DNA from: Diphasiastrum complanatum
Taxonomy: Eukaryota > Streptophyta > Lycopodiopsida > Lycopodiales > Lycopodiaceae
Length of the DNA: 64,000 nt
Direction of reading: 5' to 3'
NCBI GenBank assembly: GCA_029204225.1
Contig: CM055094.1
Span: 12,743,314 to 12,807,313, forward strand
In this document: positions 28,593 through 42,723 of the stretch, one piece after another
Position numbering within the stretch: position 1 is the stretch's first letter
Layout: each line of letters begins with the position of its first letter
Position numbers and translations under genes: made by a program
Notes under the pieces: generated by a model
Told to the model about the DNA's origin: nothing
Database searches by the model: none
The model's input: the letters and a program-made list of their open reading frames with translations, nothing else

Positions 28593-30965
28593 TTATCTTT
28601 TCAAATCACCTGCCAAATGCCATTCCACATTGAAATCTCCTTTTCCGAGTACATTGAGCTTTACACTTTCCATATGCTCTTTGATGATCCAAGGATAAGA
28701 TGTTCTACAAAATATCCATGATAAAATATCATGATCCTCTTTCAAAACCTATTAACAGACATGTACGAATAGTTAGTCTGATCAAAAAGTTAATTATTCT
28801 AGTTACAAATTCTAATCATATTTAGTTAATAAATGAATAAAGATACCTGAAAAGCTGCCAACCACCAGATATCGTTTTCTGACTGGACACCGAAGTTAAA
28901 ATCTCCCTAATCAATTGATTGTGCAAGTGCACCGTTCATGAGAGTTATACTAACTCTCTCCATCTTTTGCCCTTTAACTATTTCTGACTCATGTAACTTA
29001 ACTACTATGATTATTTTACCAGTTACCTTTTCCACTGTGATATCATAGAAATTAATCATATATCTCAATAATTGATTTACATTAGCAAATAGGTTGTTTG
29101 ATGCATTGTAGGAAATGGATCTTCCTTTTGAAGAGGAATCTTTTTAATACAAACTTGCTTAAATGCTTCTTTGGTAAGTTTGAAAATTGTACCATATGCT
29201 TTCCTGCTTATCCCAGAAAAATCACAGACACCCTGGATTATAGTTTTATCTAAGAATTTTTGTATGTCCATCATCAAGCCCTCTGCAATTTTAGACTTTA
29301 TACGTGAACTCTTATTATTCATCAACATAGATTCTGTTGATTTACCTGTCAATATACGACCCAATGTCTTTCCGATTGAACCATTATCTCTTATATTTTA
29401 ATTTGGAACCAATGCAGATGTGCATAAAAAGAAAATGGATTAGAGAATAACTTAATCCAGTTACAAATAAACACATTCAATTAATCAAATGAAAGAAATT
29501 ACAAAATACTTACTTGAATGCATGAATCCTTCTACTTCGATAATATCCCCTTGAGAGATTCTGAATATCCTTGCAAGATTGTCGCTTCTGTTTATTTTTT
29601 TTAATTTTTTTGTTAATAGTTCCACATCTTGTAGTAATTGTAAATTCTCAGAACGAACAGAATGCAATATTACTTGCATTTGTTCAGATTCTATTCTAAT
29701 ATCTGAAATAACTTGTTGTAATGACTCATTATTTGTTCAAAGATCTGCATTTTCTTTCAGCAATTTTTGTACAAAATTCTCTCTCTCGTGATAGTAAGAA
29801 GACATAGGTCTGACTTCACTTTCCAAAAACTGAATCCTCGGCATTGAAATATTTCCAAAATTTCGCAATCTTTCACAATATCCCAATAAACCATTATGCC
29901 CATTGCAGATCCATATAACTAGTTGAGTTATTGAGGAGAAGACATAATGTTTTAGAGTATTAGGATCTTGAGGATACAAAGACCCATCTGTCCACATATC
30001 CAAATTCTTTTTTCTTTAGTCCTATAACGTAGATGGTCCTCAGCTGATATTGATGATCCTTTGACTCCTCTTTTCTGTAAAGGTGGCAAATCAATAGGAA
30101 TGTTCAAATGAAGATGATACAAAGTCGTCATTATAAAAGTACAAAAAAACCAGTCACAAGCTTCTAAGTATTTAAAATAGAAATACTATAAAAAAAATAC
30201 TTGAGTGCAAATATATTTCTACTTGATGCAAGATAATCAATTTTTGATGAATTCTTTTGTAATGGTTATTCCCTCCATATTGAAATATTTAAATGGCTCT
30301 CATATTGTGATATCCACCACAAGATGGCGCTCATATTCTGATTTAAAATGTCAAGAGAGAATACACATTTGAAATCATATTTGTTAGACTATGGTTAAAC
30401 AAAATGCAAAATAACCAATTTCTGATGAATGCTTCTGTAATGGTGACCATCTGCATATTCAAATATGGAGATGGTGCTCATATTTTGATTTTCACCACAA
30501 GATGGTGCTCACATTTTGGTTTCAAATGTCAAGAGGGAATCAAAATCATATTTGTTAACTGTGGTAAAACAAATGCAACCATAACAACAGTTGGTTTGCT
30601 TAACCATAATTGTAGACGAGCTGGTTATGCCATTGGGAGTGGTGTAGGCTTTGAAAGTGAATGTGGGCAAGCAAATAAACAATGTTGTTTTATTTATTTA
30701 GAATTTTTTTCTCATCCTATGTGGCATTTTTTATAGGGTACCATCCAATTAACTCAGAAGTAATGCTCCTGACTCGATTAGCTGCACCAGATTTAGAAAT
30801 ATTTGAATGTTCAGGTGTAGGCCTTTTACACATGTAACACCACATTCAATGAGATTCTAAATCCTTCCACTTTCCGACTAATTTATGCATGCAAATAAAC
30901 TCAGTCCAATGAACACATAGTGGATTCACATGATTAAGACCTTGTGCAAAGGAAAAATGATCCCA
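28593..30965 (-). pseudogene. Broken spliced gene of unknown family
   Basis: Minus-strand blocks line up like exons. They are 30965-30720 (CVHWTEFICMHKLVGKW, CYMCKRPTPEHSN; one TGA), 30003-29514 (MWTDGSLYPQDP, heptad-like LLQDVELLTKKLKK; one TGA), 29387-29081 (SKIAEGLMMDIQKFLDK, GISRKAYGTIFKLTKEAF), 29034-28848 (QSENDIWWLAAFQ; one TAG) and 28748-28593 (DHDILSWIFCRTSYPW, EWHLAGDLKR, TAA). The 29514/29387 junction keeps phase across GTAAGT...AG, and 28848/28748 keeps phase across GTATCT...TAG. I do not recognise the family. Cysteine pairs, a coiled coil and repeat-rich surroundings suggest a transposon-derived or repeated host protein. Three in-frame stops and one frameshift mean this copy is not functional. 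Confidence 0.5.
30224..30577. repeat. 177-bp tandem duplication
   Basis: Copies at about 30224-30400 and 30401-30577 share TGATGAAT(T/G)CTT, TGTAATGGT and CACCACAAGATGG(C/T)GCTCA. It lies between the two upstream blocks of the unknown minus-strand gene, so in an intron or a decayed part. Confidence 0.75.
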
Positions 30966-31539
30966 CTATGATTCACTACATAGCATATCTCCACAGATCT
31001 ACCCAATCTGTATATATTATATGCCTAACTGAGAATCCTATAGACAAGTTAACTTAAGAGAGTATATCTTAGAGAGTGCTATTTCATAAAATATGAAACC
31101 AAAATCTCAATCCAAGATTTTTTTCCAAAAGAATATATCGTTAACTGAGAATTTCTTTCCTTGCATCAACTTATCATAGATCCTAGTTCTCATTGAGACT
31201 AAGTTGATCAAACCCAACAAGGAACCAATCTAAACAACCTTTTTTTGTAATAGAATCACCTAGTCTTGATACCAATCAATCAAACTCGTAATCAGTGACT
31301 TTCTATTCGTACAAGAATGGCTATAGGTCTCTTTTGGGTGCACATTATGTGACAAATGTCACTATCTCACTAGAACTTAAGTTTGAGGCCTATTGACTAT
31401 TCAAACTCAACATAAATGAACTGAAATGATTTGCCCTACCCTCCACACGTGAGAACATGCTCCACACATGTGAGATTTACATATGTACATGAAAGTATAA
31501 ACTAATCAAGCTAGATTTTTCAAAATCTTCACACTCCCC

Positions 31540-34694
<3,155 letters not shown>

Positions 34695-36611
34695 CTAAGA
34701 TCTGGCCACATTTGTTAGACTGAGGTAGTCCGATGACAAACTTGAATTGAAGATATGCAAGGATTGGGAATAAATACGAGCTTTCTTACTGTTTTCGGCC
34801 ATGCTTATATCCTTCCACCACCATCCGTCCAAAGCCACCGACTCATCAACTTCATTCAGATTTTTTATAAGCACACAGTTTGATTCGTCATTGTAGGCAA
34901 CAAGACCACTGTAGTGGTTGATTCGGGCAATAGAAGCGTTGAAAACAACGCCATTCCATTCAGGTTCCAAAGTTCTATAAACCGTTCCCACAGACACTGC
35001 TCGTGGATTGGCTGCCCACTTCCTTAGGCCCTCTGATCCATGACAAGTTGAAGATCTCCCCTTTTCACTGCATGTGGGGTACTCCAGATGAAACGCCATC
35101 CTCTCTACAGCCCATTCGTCAGGCCTCTCTTCTTGTTTACAATAGATCTTGCTCCACACTAAATGGCCGAAGGAAATCCAAACAGCGTCTTCATTTTCTG
35201 CAAGTATACTGGAAATGTTCGCTGGCGGTTGAATCTGAAGATACTCATCCAAATCCCAAAAGAATGCCCACTTTGCAACAAATCTAGCACGTTGAAGACA
35301 ATCGTTTATGGCTAGATGTTGGCTGTTATAAAACGTTCGAAACTTTTGTGTGCCTACTATATTTATAACAGTTATCAAGCCCTCTGCTATCAGAGGCTGA
35401 AAAATTCTTTCAATCTCTGAATCGATCCCTCCCGCATCATACATGAAGTAATGCACCTTTCCTTGCCAGAGAGAATGATGATACATCAGCCATTCCTTGA
35501 CATGTTTTGGATACAGCCTCCCCCAAATAGGAGGGGAGCAGAAGGCGTATTCATAACGAAATGGTCCCTCGAACTGAATGGATAGAAGCTCATCCGGAAG
35601 CTCATGCAGAACTTCAACTGGCTCGAAGCCTTCCTTGGCAGATGCGGATGTCATATTGAGATAGAGGGAACCGCCTCCGGCATTAGCTCCTACCGGATCC
35701 TCGAAAGTGCATTTACACACAGCTATATCGTAGTCGGTTCCAAGAGTTTCATTCACGTAGAATAACTTGACGATTCCTTTTTGCACCGATGAACTATTTC
35801 CTGATTGAAAGAGAAGATCAACTGTATATGCACTTCCGATAGGAAGCCAAGCACATGAAGACACTGGATCCCCGTACTTTTCTCGCAAATAGACGGATAC
35901 TAGTCCCACGACAACGAATTCATCAATGGAAAACCTGTATGCACTAAAAAGGACGAAGGAATGCAGGGCTTGGCCGAATAGTCTTAAACCGCTTTTCAAT
36001 TGCGTTCCACTTTGGCCCGTCCCGCTACCATTTCTTTCACCACACATTGAATCGGCTATTTCATCTGATTGCACTTTCACGGGAATATCGATAACATCTG
36101 CTCTGTCACTTGTGGCATTTTGAACCTTCTTAAGCTCCTCTAAGACTTCTCCGAGCAGCTCTTCAGTCAATTGTTGAAATTCCTCGTTCCATGCATCTCC
36201 GCTTCCATCGGATAGGCTTTTTCCGGGGGTCATTTGCTTCTCTTTATCTCTTAAGAAATCTGATTTCTGCTTGGATAGTTCGTTAAATGTGTCTTTATTT
36301 TGGTATCTTGCATTCATTCGCGCCAGCACCTGACTTCTCATATTCTGTGATAACTCAGATCTACCAACATTGTCATCGTGTTCGTCAGACAAACCATTAT
36401 CCAGAGCGGATTGGGCCAAAGGATGTCTACTCTGTGGAAGATGCGTTCGAAACTGTTTACGAGATAAGCTTCGGGAATCTAAGGGAGTTTCATCGAACGA
36501 TTGAGCTTCGTGTTTCACAGGAGGGCCTATTCTTAAGTTATAGAAGCACATCCACAGAACTATCAGCATACCAAGCACAGCGACCAAAAACGGTTTCTCT
36601 TTGGAACTCAT
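34695..36611 (-). CDS. Glycosyltransferase family 92 (DUF23) protein, type II membrane
   Basis: 638 codons in one exon, ATG at 36611 and TAG at 34695, no in-frame damage. Residues 8-25 are a hydrophobic anchor after a short basic start (MSSKEKPFL), typical of Golgi type II glycosyltransferases. A variable stem runs to about 205. The GT92 core spans about 355-600: FCSPPIWGRLYPKHVKEWL, YHHSLWQGKVHYFMYDAGG, NDCLQRARFVAKWAFFWDLDEYLQ with the metal-binding DLD (D453-D455), and a distal INHYSGLVAYN. The plant family includes the GALS pectic galactan galactosyltransferases. This one looks closer to the longer At1g27200/RCOM_0530710-type group, whose acceptor I do not know. Transfer of a sugar in the Golgi lumen is inferred from family. 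The start is the first ATG and gives the anchor directly, which supports it. Confidence 0.9.
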   Translation of the reverse strand: MSSKEKPFLVAVLGMLIVLWMCFYNLRIGPPVKHEAQSFDETPLDSRSLSRKQFRTHLPQSRHPLAQSALDNGLSDEHDDNVGRSELSQNMRSQVLARMNARYQNKDTFNELSKQKSDFLRDKEKQMTPGKSLSDGSGDAWNEEFQQLTEELLGEVLEELKKVQNATSDRADVIDIPVKVQSDEIADSMCGERNGSGTGQSGTQLKSGLRLFGQALHSFVLFSAYRFSIDEFVVVGLVSVYLREKYGDPVSSCAWLPIGSAYTVDLLFQSGNSSSVQKGIVKLFYVNETLGTDYDIAVCKCTFEDPVGANAGGGSLYLNMTSASAKEGFEPVEVLHELPDELLSIQFEGPFRYEYAFCSPPIWGRLYPKHVKEWLMYHHSLWQGKVHYFMYDAGGIDSEIERIFQPLIAEGLITVINIVGTQKFRTFYNSQHLAINDCLQRARFVAKWAFFWDLDEYLQIQPPANISSILAENEDAVWISFGHLVWSKIYCKQEERPDEWAVERMAFHLEYPTCSEKGRSSTCHGSEGLRKWAANPRAVSVGTVYRTLEPEWNGVVFNASIARINHYSGLVAYNDESNCVLIKNLNEVDESVALDGWWWKDISMAENSKKARIYSQSLHIFNSSLSSDYLSLTNVARS

Positions 36612-36803
36612 CTTTCTTTCTCTACCTACTCACTCTAACTACAGTTACGAAAAAATATGCAATATGTTAGCGTCACACATCATCTTATGCAATATGAAAT
36701 CCAAAATCTATAATGTACTATCTGATCGACTTGGTCTACCTCTGCCAAAGCAAACCATCTCGAAGAGGCGCCGACTGAGATCACGAAGATGAGCTCGTAT
36801 AGA

Positions 36804-36812
36804 CTATATAAG
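36804..36812 (-). promoter_or_regulatory. Possible TATA box of the GT92 gene
   Basis: TTATATAG on the minus strand, about 195 bp upstream of the ATG. It is the best TATA-like string close to the start. Transcription start not visible. Confidence 0.4.
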
Positions 36813-37769
36813 TGAACATCCAGCGTGTATTTGGGTTATGCTCTAGCTCTGCCAGTAATCGCTTCTCGACTTGCTAACAAAACTTCATAGAAAAACCAGG
36901 ATATTTTTGGAAACTGTAAGCGCTCAAAAGTCTAACTCGGAGAGGGCAAACAAAAGATTCGAGGATACTGAAGATCCTAAAAAGCTATCGTTGCTCATAT
37001 GATACATCACGAACTTGATGTAAACTGGAATCTAATGACAGGACTGCTTAACTTTAACTCAAAACTCCTGCAACTCTTACATGCAAAAGCACGAGATAGA
37101 GTTTTTCACGAGGAAACAAAAGGAGTGTAAGATCACAACAATCTCTAAGATCTGCAGAGTGATTTGTTTTCCAGACATCCTAAGTCAAGCCGCAAATAAA
37201 CAAAACTATGCACGCACTTCGCAATTTTTTTATCTTACAGAATCCAGATTATCTCACTCATACCAAATTATGGCAAGCAAACTGTAACAGTAAATTTACG
37301 TGCTCGTTTGAAACTGCAAAACCAGCCAAAGGTTGACAAATCTGCTAGCTTCCAGAGTCCAGAAACCACAGCTTTCCACAAAACCCCGAGTAATTATCCG
37401 CTTTGACGAATACCAAGAAGCTATTATCACCGGTGCACGATGACGGTCATTGGTTGAGTAAACGAGAAAAAATTGGTGAGGTACGAACAAGAAAACGACT
37501 TGCAGGGGGTAATGTAGATGAGATCCGTCATGGTGAGCTCATGACCATGGGCAGCACAAGGAAGAAGCATGGAGGAGGATAGGATGAAAAAAGTGGAGAA
37601 TGTACGAGGAAGGAAGAAGAAGAAGAAGACGAGGATGCTTTGTTTTTCTGGCTTATTTTTGTTGCAGAGCTAAAAGGCAGTTAGTTGTTGTTACGTGAAG
37701 ACGAAGAAGAAGAAAAGGAAAACACCTCACGATCCATCCAGGATCGAATCCGACGGGGAGTCTTAACCA

Positions 37770-38230
37770 CACGACCTACTCTGCGACCGCCCACTTCGAT
37801 TTCTGCCAAGTGGACCCATCTCAACCGTGCATACTCTTCGACTTTTGCCACCATCTGTGGGAGTAGCTACTGACTACTAACTTACAAAGGACTGCTTCGA
37901 TTTTGCCACGTGGAAGAAAACTAGATGGACCCATCTCAACGGTTAATACTTTTGAGCTACACGGACTTGATAACACTATACTCTACATTCCCCCACTTGG
38001 ATTCTTGCCACGAGTCACTGCTTCAACCGTCGATCTTTGAAAGGGAGGCAAAAGCTTAAACAATTGTACTATTCTACATTCTCCCACTTGGATTTGTGCC
38101 ACTTGTAAATATTGAAGCTTGGAATTTGAAAGAGTGGCAAAATCTCAAACAAGGAGAGGTGTTCTGCATCCACCACCTAGGATTTTGCCACGTGTCATCA
38201 GTGTAGGGTGGACCCCTATCGACCGTCCAT
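37770..38230. repeat. Degenerate direct repeats with CACGTG-type cores upstream of GT92
   Basis: A module of the form TTGCCACGTG...GACCC(A/C)TxTC(A/G)ACCGT recurs near 37800, 37893, 38005, 38095 and 38188, with spacing of roughly 90-110 bp and strong divergence. Two copies keep a full G-box-like CCACGTG. It may be a decayed repeat rather than a promoter element. Confidence 0.5.
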
Positions 38231-38280
38231 TTTAAAAGCATAGTGAAAACTTGATGACACGAGTATATTATATTATTCCT

Positions 38281-38298
38281 TAACCCTAACCCTAACCA
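38281..38298. repeat. Short interstitial telomere-like repeat
   Basis: TAACCCTAACCCTAACC, about three CCCTAA hexamers. Plant telomeres are usually CCCTAAA heptamers, and single telo-boxes are common near plant promoters, so this may be chance. Confidence 0.5.
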
Positions 38299-38590
38299 AT
38301 AATCAACAAAGAAACAAACAAAACTATTATATATATAGGCCACCAGGAAAGTGGTGAGTACACCCAAGGGAATGGCCTCCAACATGGAATTCTAAATGCA
38401 TAACGCATTGGTTTGAGACTAATGACCAATTCTCACCAACTAGTTTTTATTAACTGTCCTTATAGAGCCTAACAGCACTTCCCCAAGGACATGAATCAAG
38501 GCCTTGTCCCTCCAAAGCGTTTGGTCACTTTTCTCGTTGACTTGTGGGACCTTGTCCCTCCATTTGTCTCCGGTGTGTTGGTGATTGGCA

Positions 38591-38699
38591 ACCTAACATT
38601 CTTGCTAGCATCCTTTAAAGGCTTTACACCAAACTTATAGTGCAGTGGTGCTTGAACCTTACATTCTCACTAGCATCCTTTAAAGGCTTCACACCAACC
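38591..38699. repeat. 44-bp direct repeat pair
   Basis: 38591-38634 and 38656-38699 share CTAGCATCCTTTAAAGGCTT and ACACCAA, separated by 21 bp. Confidence 0.8.
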
Positions 38700-38799
38700 G
38701 TAACAACCTCAAGATTTTTTTAGAGTGTATTTGGAGGTTGCTTTAATTGGCATAGTATTGCACTTGAAATTACTATTTGAAAATTATAAGAGCAATAAA

Positions 38800-38870
38800 T
38801 ACCTTACAAGTTGTAAGGTACCTTTGCTATTTTTAAAAATTCTCAAAAGCACCTTACAATCTTGTAAGGT
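38800..38870. repeat. Two copies of a short palindrome
   Basis: TACCTTACAA-G-TTGTAAGGTA at 38800-38820 is a perfect 10-bp inverted repeat. ACCTTACAA-TC-TTGTAAGGT follows at about 38850-38870. Confidence 0.75.
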
Positions 38871-39041
38871 TTGGTTGTTAGTTTTGGTAAATTGCATCGT
38901 GTATTTATTGCAATTTTTGGAAAATTGGATATACACATCAATTTAGGACTTGCTATTTTTGGAAAGTCACAGACGAAAATAATAACCTTAAACTTGTGGT
39001 GAAAAAATATTGTATTGTGTGGTGCCAATTTTTTGTGTAGA

Positions 39042-39063
39042 GTGTGTGTGTGTGTGTGTGTGG

Positions 39064-39141
<78 letters not shown>

Positions 39142-39159
39142 CACACACACACACACACA
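39042..39159. repeat. Compound (GT)n-(GA)n-(CA)n microsatellite
   Basis: GT tract, then GA from 39085 to 39110, then CA, so the outer tracts can pair with each other around a GA centre. Confidence 0.95.
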
Positions 39160-39848
39160 AATTTCACTTAGTCCCTCTTGACAAGTCAAGACCAAACCCT
39201 TTAAATCCGTTTGTCTTATAGCATGACAAGTTTACATAAAGCTGTATAAAACTTACAGTACAAAGTACCATAAAGTGAAGCAAGTCTTAGGAAACTCAGT
39301 TGACCAAACAAAACCGTGCGAGTTAGTACAATGAGGAAGACAAGTGTCATAGTTGAGCTTTTGTTGTTATCCATGTCCGAAACAAGATTCACTACCAGCT
39401 TAATAGAAATGTATCATAATTAGTCCAATCTTTCCTACCGTTATCTTATCATGTCAGGCCTTGCCCTAATATCACCGTATCAAGGCATTCGCCATATTGA
39501 TCAGTTTTTAGGCAAGTACTTCTATCATTACCATATAATCGTCTACTAACAACGTTCTATGAAGTGGCCAACATCGGCTTCTATTGTTGTTCATATCAAC
39601 TCCTCTTTTTTGGTTATCCATTCAATTCAAAGATAGCAACCACAATGTGCATTGAAACCTTGAAATGCATTCCAAAAAACACTTTTGGAGAGTATACAAT
39701 CACGTTGGAGGTAGATCGCTGGCCAACGGCCTCTTACAAACCTGAAAATGATAGAACTAAGCTCCAAATGCCAAATTTTACTTCCTTATGGACTAGCACT
39801 CCACTGTAGGTTGTCAATGAGCTTGTTTTCTCATGGAAAATCACATTC

Positions 39849-39852
<4 letters not shown>

Positions 39853-39935
<83 letters not shown>

Positions 39936-39953
39936 GGGGGGGGGGAGGGGGGG
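39853..39953. repeat. (GA)n tract followed by a G-run
   Basis: 74 bp of GA followed by about 28 bp of G broken by one A. No LINE hairpin adjacent. The G-run length should be treated with caution. Confidence 0.9.
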
Positions 39954-40254
39954 CATAAAAGAGAGGAGTAGTCCATTGCTATCCCATTCACTCCTTTATA
40001 ATCTCTTCGAGCCAAAATAGAGCACTCTATGGACTATAATGCTCATCGTTGGATTCAAAGCTTTGTGGAAGGAAAAATTCTCACCGTTCATCACAAACTT
40101 GTAGGGCAAGTTATCATGTATCTCGGTAATCCCTCTTTGTTTTGGAAAAAAACCTTTGATTTTTTAACAATATAATCGTTGATGTGGTTACATATGTGTC
40201 ATCAACAAGGTTGGTACTCTCTCGTTCGGAATTTTCAAATAAACTTAGGAGGAG

Positions 40255-40312
40255 TTAACCTTTTAACCATGTTTGATGGTAGCATTGGGAGTAGCTTGAT
40301 GAAATAGCATTC

Positions 40313-40343
<31 letters not shown>

Positions 40344-40613
40344 CAACAAAATCCCACCAATTGTCCATGAGGTAGATCGTATTTGAGCCCAAGAAATTCG
40401 TTATTCTTAAAGATATTGCCATTAATTTTGTTTTTTTGTCTAGAAACCACATGACCCTAAGGTTATTGATGAAACACACATCATCTATGTAATGGAAAGT
40501 ATATTTAAAAGCTCACATATTGTCTAGCTCACCCATTACACCACATAGGGGAACAAGAAAAATCCATAGGTGGACTTGTCACCAAGTTTTGTCATCCAGT
40601 TTGATGACATGGT
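40255..40613 (-). pseudogene. RT palm fragment with YIDD box
   Basis: Reading from 40613 down: HVIKLDDKTW, stop, QVHLWIFLVPLCG, a second stop, then AFKYTFHYIDDVCFINN. YIDD is the reverse transcriptase catalytic box. The approach (DDKTWxQV) followed by a YIDDxxxxNN box is as I recall it in Penelope-like and related RTs, not LTR-element RTs. A second frame gives KNNEFLGLKYDLPHGQLVGF before the GA tract. Two stops in a short span: dead copy. Confidence 0.5.
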
Positions 40614-41267
40614 TGTGAGAGATTTCAACTAGTTTAGTCTAGTTTAGTCACATTTTGGTAAATTGTCAATAAGAGGCCAAAACTCATTTTAGACTTAGAG
40701 ATAAACTTTTTGAAGTTATATTAGTTTAAAATACATTCAATAAACACTTTTGGAAAGTGTGGGAAAGTTGGTAGTCGAGTTTGAGAGAGATTCAAGTTTG
40801 AACTTTGGGTACATTGAATCTAGACCCAAAAATAGTAGGGTTTACATTTTGGAGGGAAAGCCAAGTGGCCAAATAGGGTTTGGAAACTCTATAAAAGGAT
40901 GTAACTCGTGGAGAGACACATCTTCTCTCTTCTCTCTCTCATTTCATCATTATACATGGTTCTCTTTGGGTTCTACTACTCATTGGTGCACTATCTTGGT
41001 GTTATCTTGCAATTCTATGTGTAGAATGATCATTTATTGCTATTTTCGGTTCCACACGTGTGAAATACAGTAGGGTACTGTAATTGTACGGACAACAAAC
41101 ATATTTTATGTCTTGGTTCATGTTTGATCAATATCTCTTAGAGTTTGCATCTCATTTTGTGTGTAGATGCTGATTTTTCTACATTGGCAGGATTGTTGGT
41201 TTGCTCCTTATTGTAACCAAATATTTGGGACATGGATTGGATCTTGAATGATCTGAAATCCTTCACA
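40614..41267 (+). repeat. Copia 5' LTR
   Basis: 654 bp, TGTGAGAGATTTC...CTTCACA. The TATA box at 40890-40897 (TATAAAAG) is 276 bp from the LTR start. A 107-codon open frame inside (40750-41073) is also in the other LTR; it is probably not a gene. Confidence 0.95.
40890..40897 (+). promoter_or_regulatory. TATA box of the copia 5' LTR
   Basis: CTCTATAAAAGGATG, a canonical TATA box at offset 276 in the LTR. The same string is at 45728 in the 3' LTR. Transcription would start about 30 bp downstream, defining U3 and R. Confidence 0.75.
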
Positions 41268-41280
41268 TGGTATCAGAGCT
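41268..41280 (+). other. Primer-binding site of the copia element
   Basis: TGGTATCAGAGCT directly after the CA end of the 5' LTR. This is the standard plant site complementary to initiator tRNA-Met. Confidence 0.9.
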
Positions 41281-41869
41281 ATTGTGTTTCAGGTTATGAA
41301 AGGATCAGCCATCTTTATCAAGGATTTTGGAGGAGTTACCAATGCTAGAGCATGCTAGATTGATCTCTACTCAAAAATCAGCATTTTTGCATGTGTAGAA
41401 TTGATCTTTTGTAGGTCAAAACTCAATATAGGGTTATATACTTGATCAATTCTGATTTCACACTTGGCTTACTGGAATTAGATGATTTTTGGTGCATTAG
41501 GAAGGTCTCATTGGAGTCTATGAGAAGATATACCAAGTTTCTAGAAATTGCATGTAGGATTTGAGATATTCAATTTTTTGTGATTTTGTCAAAACCCTAA
41601 TTTTGATTGGATCTCTAGTTTGTAAGGTTACTGAACTTCATTTGAGTGTGTTTTAATCTTAGGAAGTGACAAGAATCATTAGATTGAGGATAGATCATAG
41701 GTTGATCAAGAATTCACTATTCTATGTGTTGATTTTATAGTTAGAAGTGCTAGAAGAGATTTGAGAGGTTCCATATCTTTGTGATTTCTTCTTGAGTTCA
41801 TTTTTTGACATTCAAGAGAGTGCTTTGTGCATTGGAACAGGTTGAAAGAGAAGATCAGGTCACTTCAGC

Positions 41870-42706
41870 ATGACTACAAGTGGTGGATTTATGTTGGAGA
41901 GCAATGATAGGCTTACCTCAATCAACTATTCTACTTGGAAGGTGAGGATGGAGTCCTTATTGGAGATGAATGAGTTGATGGAGATTGTTGCAGGTGTGGA
42001 GGAGAGGCCTCAAGCACCTCAAGATCAAATGAGGTATGACAAGAGAGCAAAGAAAGCTCTACACATGATTAAGATGAATGTTACCAATGAACTTCTCAAG
42101 GAAGTTGGTAAGTGCACATCATCTTTGGAGGCTTGGGAAGCTTTGAAGAAGCTTTATGAATCCAAGTCTACATCAAGAGTGCTTACTCTTAGGAGGCAAA
42201 TCTTTCAAAGTTTTCAAAAGAAGGAAGAGAGTACTCATGCTTTTGTTTTGAGGGTTAAAGCATTCAATGATGAGTTAGCATGTATTGATGAAAGCATTAA
42301 GGAGGTAGAGCTTGTTCAAGTTATACTTAATGGCTTGTTGGATGATCATGCTAATCTTGTTCAAAGTTTTTCTATTCAAAAGACTTTGCCAAGTATTGTG
42401 GATTTGCAAGAGATCTTGGTGAATGAGGAGTATAGGCTTCAATCAAGAGGAGGTGGATCTAGATCGACATCTCATTATGAAGAGGATGTTATGTTCATCA
42501 AAGGCAAGTTCAAGGGCAAAGGCAAAGGCAAGTGGTCTAAAGGGCAAGATCAAGGTGAGACTTCTTCTTTTGGCAAAAAGAAAGATAAGTCTAAGTTGAA
42601 ATGCTTTTATTGTGAAATCAAAGGGCATTTTGCAAATGAATGTTTGAAGAAGCAAAGAGATAAGGTAGCAAGCAAATCAACTTTACTACTAATGATGAGG
42701 ATCTAG
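41870..42706 (+). CDS. Copia gag (UBN2-type) with CCHC zinc knuckle
   Basis: 278 codons. It opens with TTSGGFMLESNDRLTSINYS and TWKVRMESLL, the usual start of plant copia Gag (YxxWxxxMExxL). LTLRRQIFQSFQKKEEST and LNGLLDDHANLVQSF follow. The zinc knuckle CFYCEIKGHFANEC (CX2CX4HX4C) lies near the end after a lysine-glycine-rich stretch. Gag packages element RNA. It ends just before the next ORF, which is in the -1 frame; the two open frames overlap only between 42664 and 42706. Either a frameshift mutation or programmed slippage separates them. No obvious canonical slippery heptamer is visible. The frame is intact. Confidence 0.9.
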   Translation: MTTSGGFMLESNDRLTSINYSTWKVRMESLLEMNELMEIVAGVEERPQAPQDQMRYDKRAKKALHMIKMNVTNELLKEVGKCTSSLEAWEALKKLYESKSTSRVLTLRRQIFQSFQKKEESTHAFVLRVKAFNDELACIDESIKEVELVQVILNGLLDDHANLVQSFSIQKTLPSIVDLQEILVNEEYRLQSRGGGSRSTSHYEEDVMFIKGKFKGKGKGKWSKGQDQGETSSFGKKKDKSKLKCFYCEIKGHFANECLKKQRDKVASKSTLLLMMRI

Positions 42707-42723
42707 GTGGTGGTGATTCTCTT

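Noticed and set aside
35003-36670. Plus-strand ORFs overlapping the GT92 gene
   Set aside because: They are antisense to an intact 638-codon gene with clear family motifs and show no homology of their own.
38281-38298. Telomere-like CCCTAA repeats as a fusion point or chromosome end
   Set aside because: Only about three units, hexamer rather than the plant heptamer, in ordinary flanking sequence.
40750-41073. 107-codon ORF present in both copia LTRs
   Set aside because: The identical peptide follows from about 99% LTR identity. It starts with a non-ATG codon, has no recognisable domain and spans the promoter.
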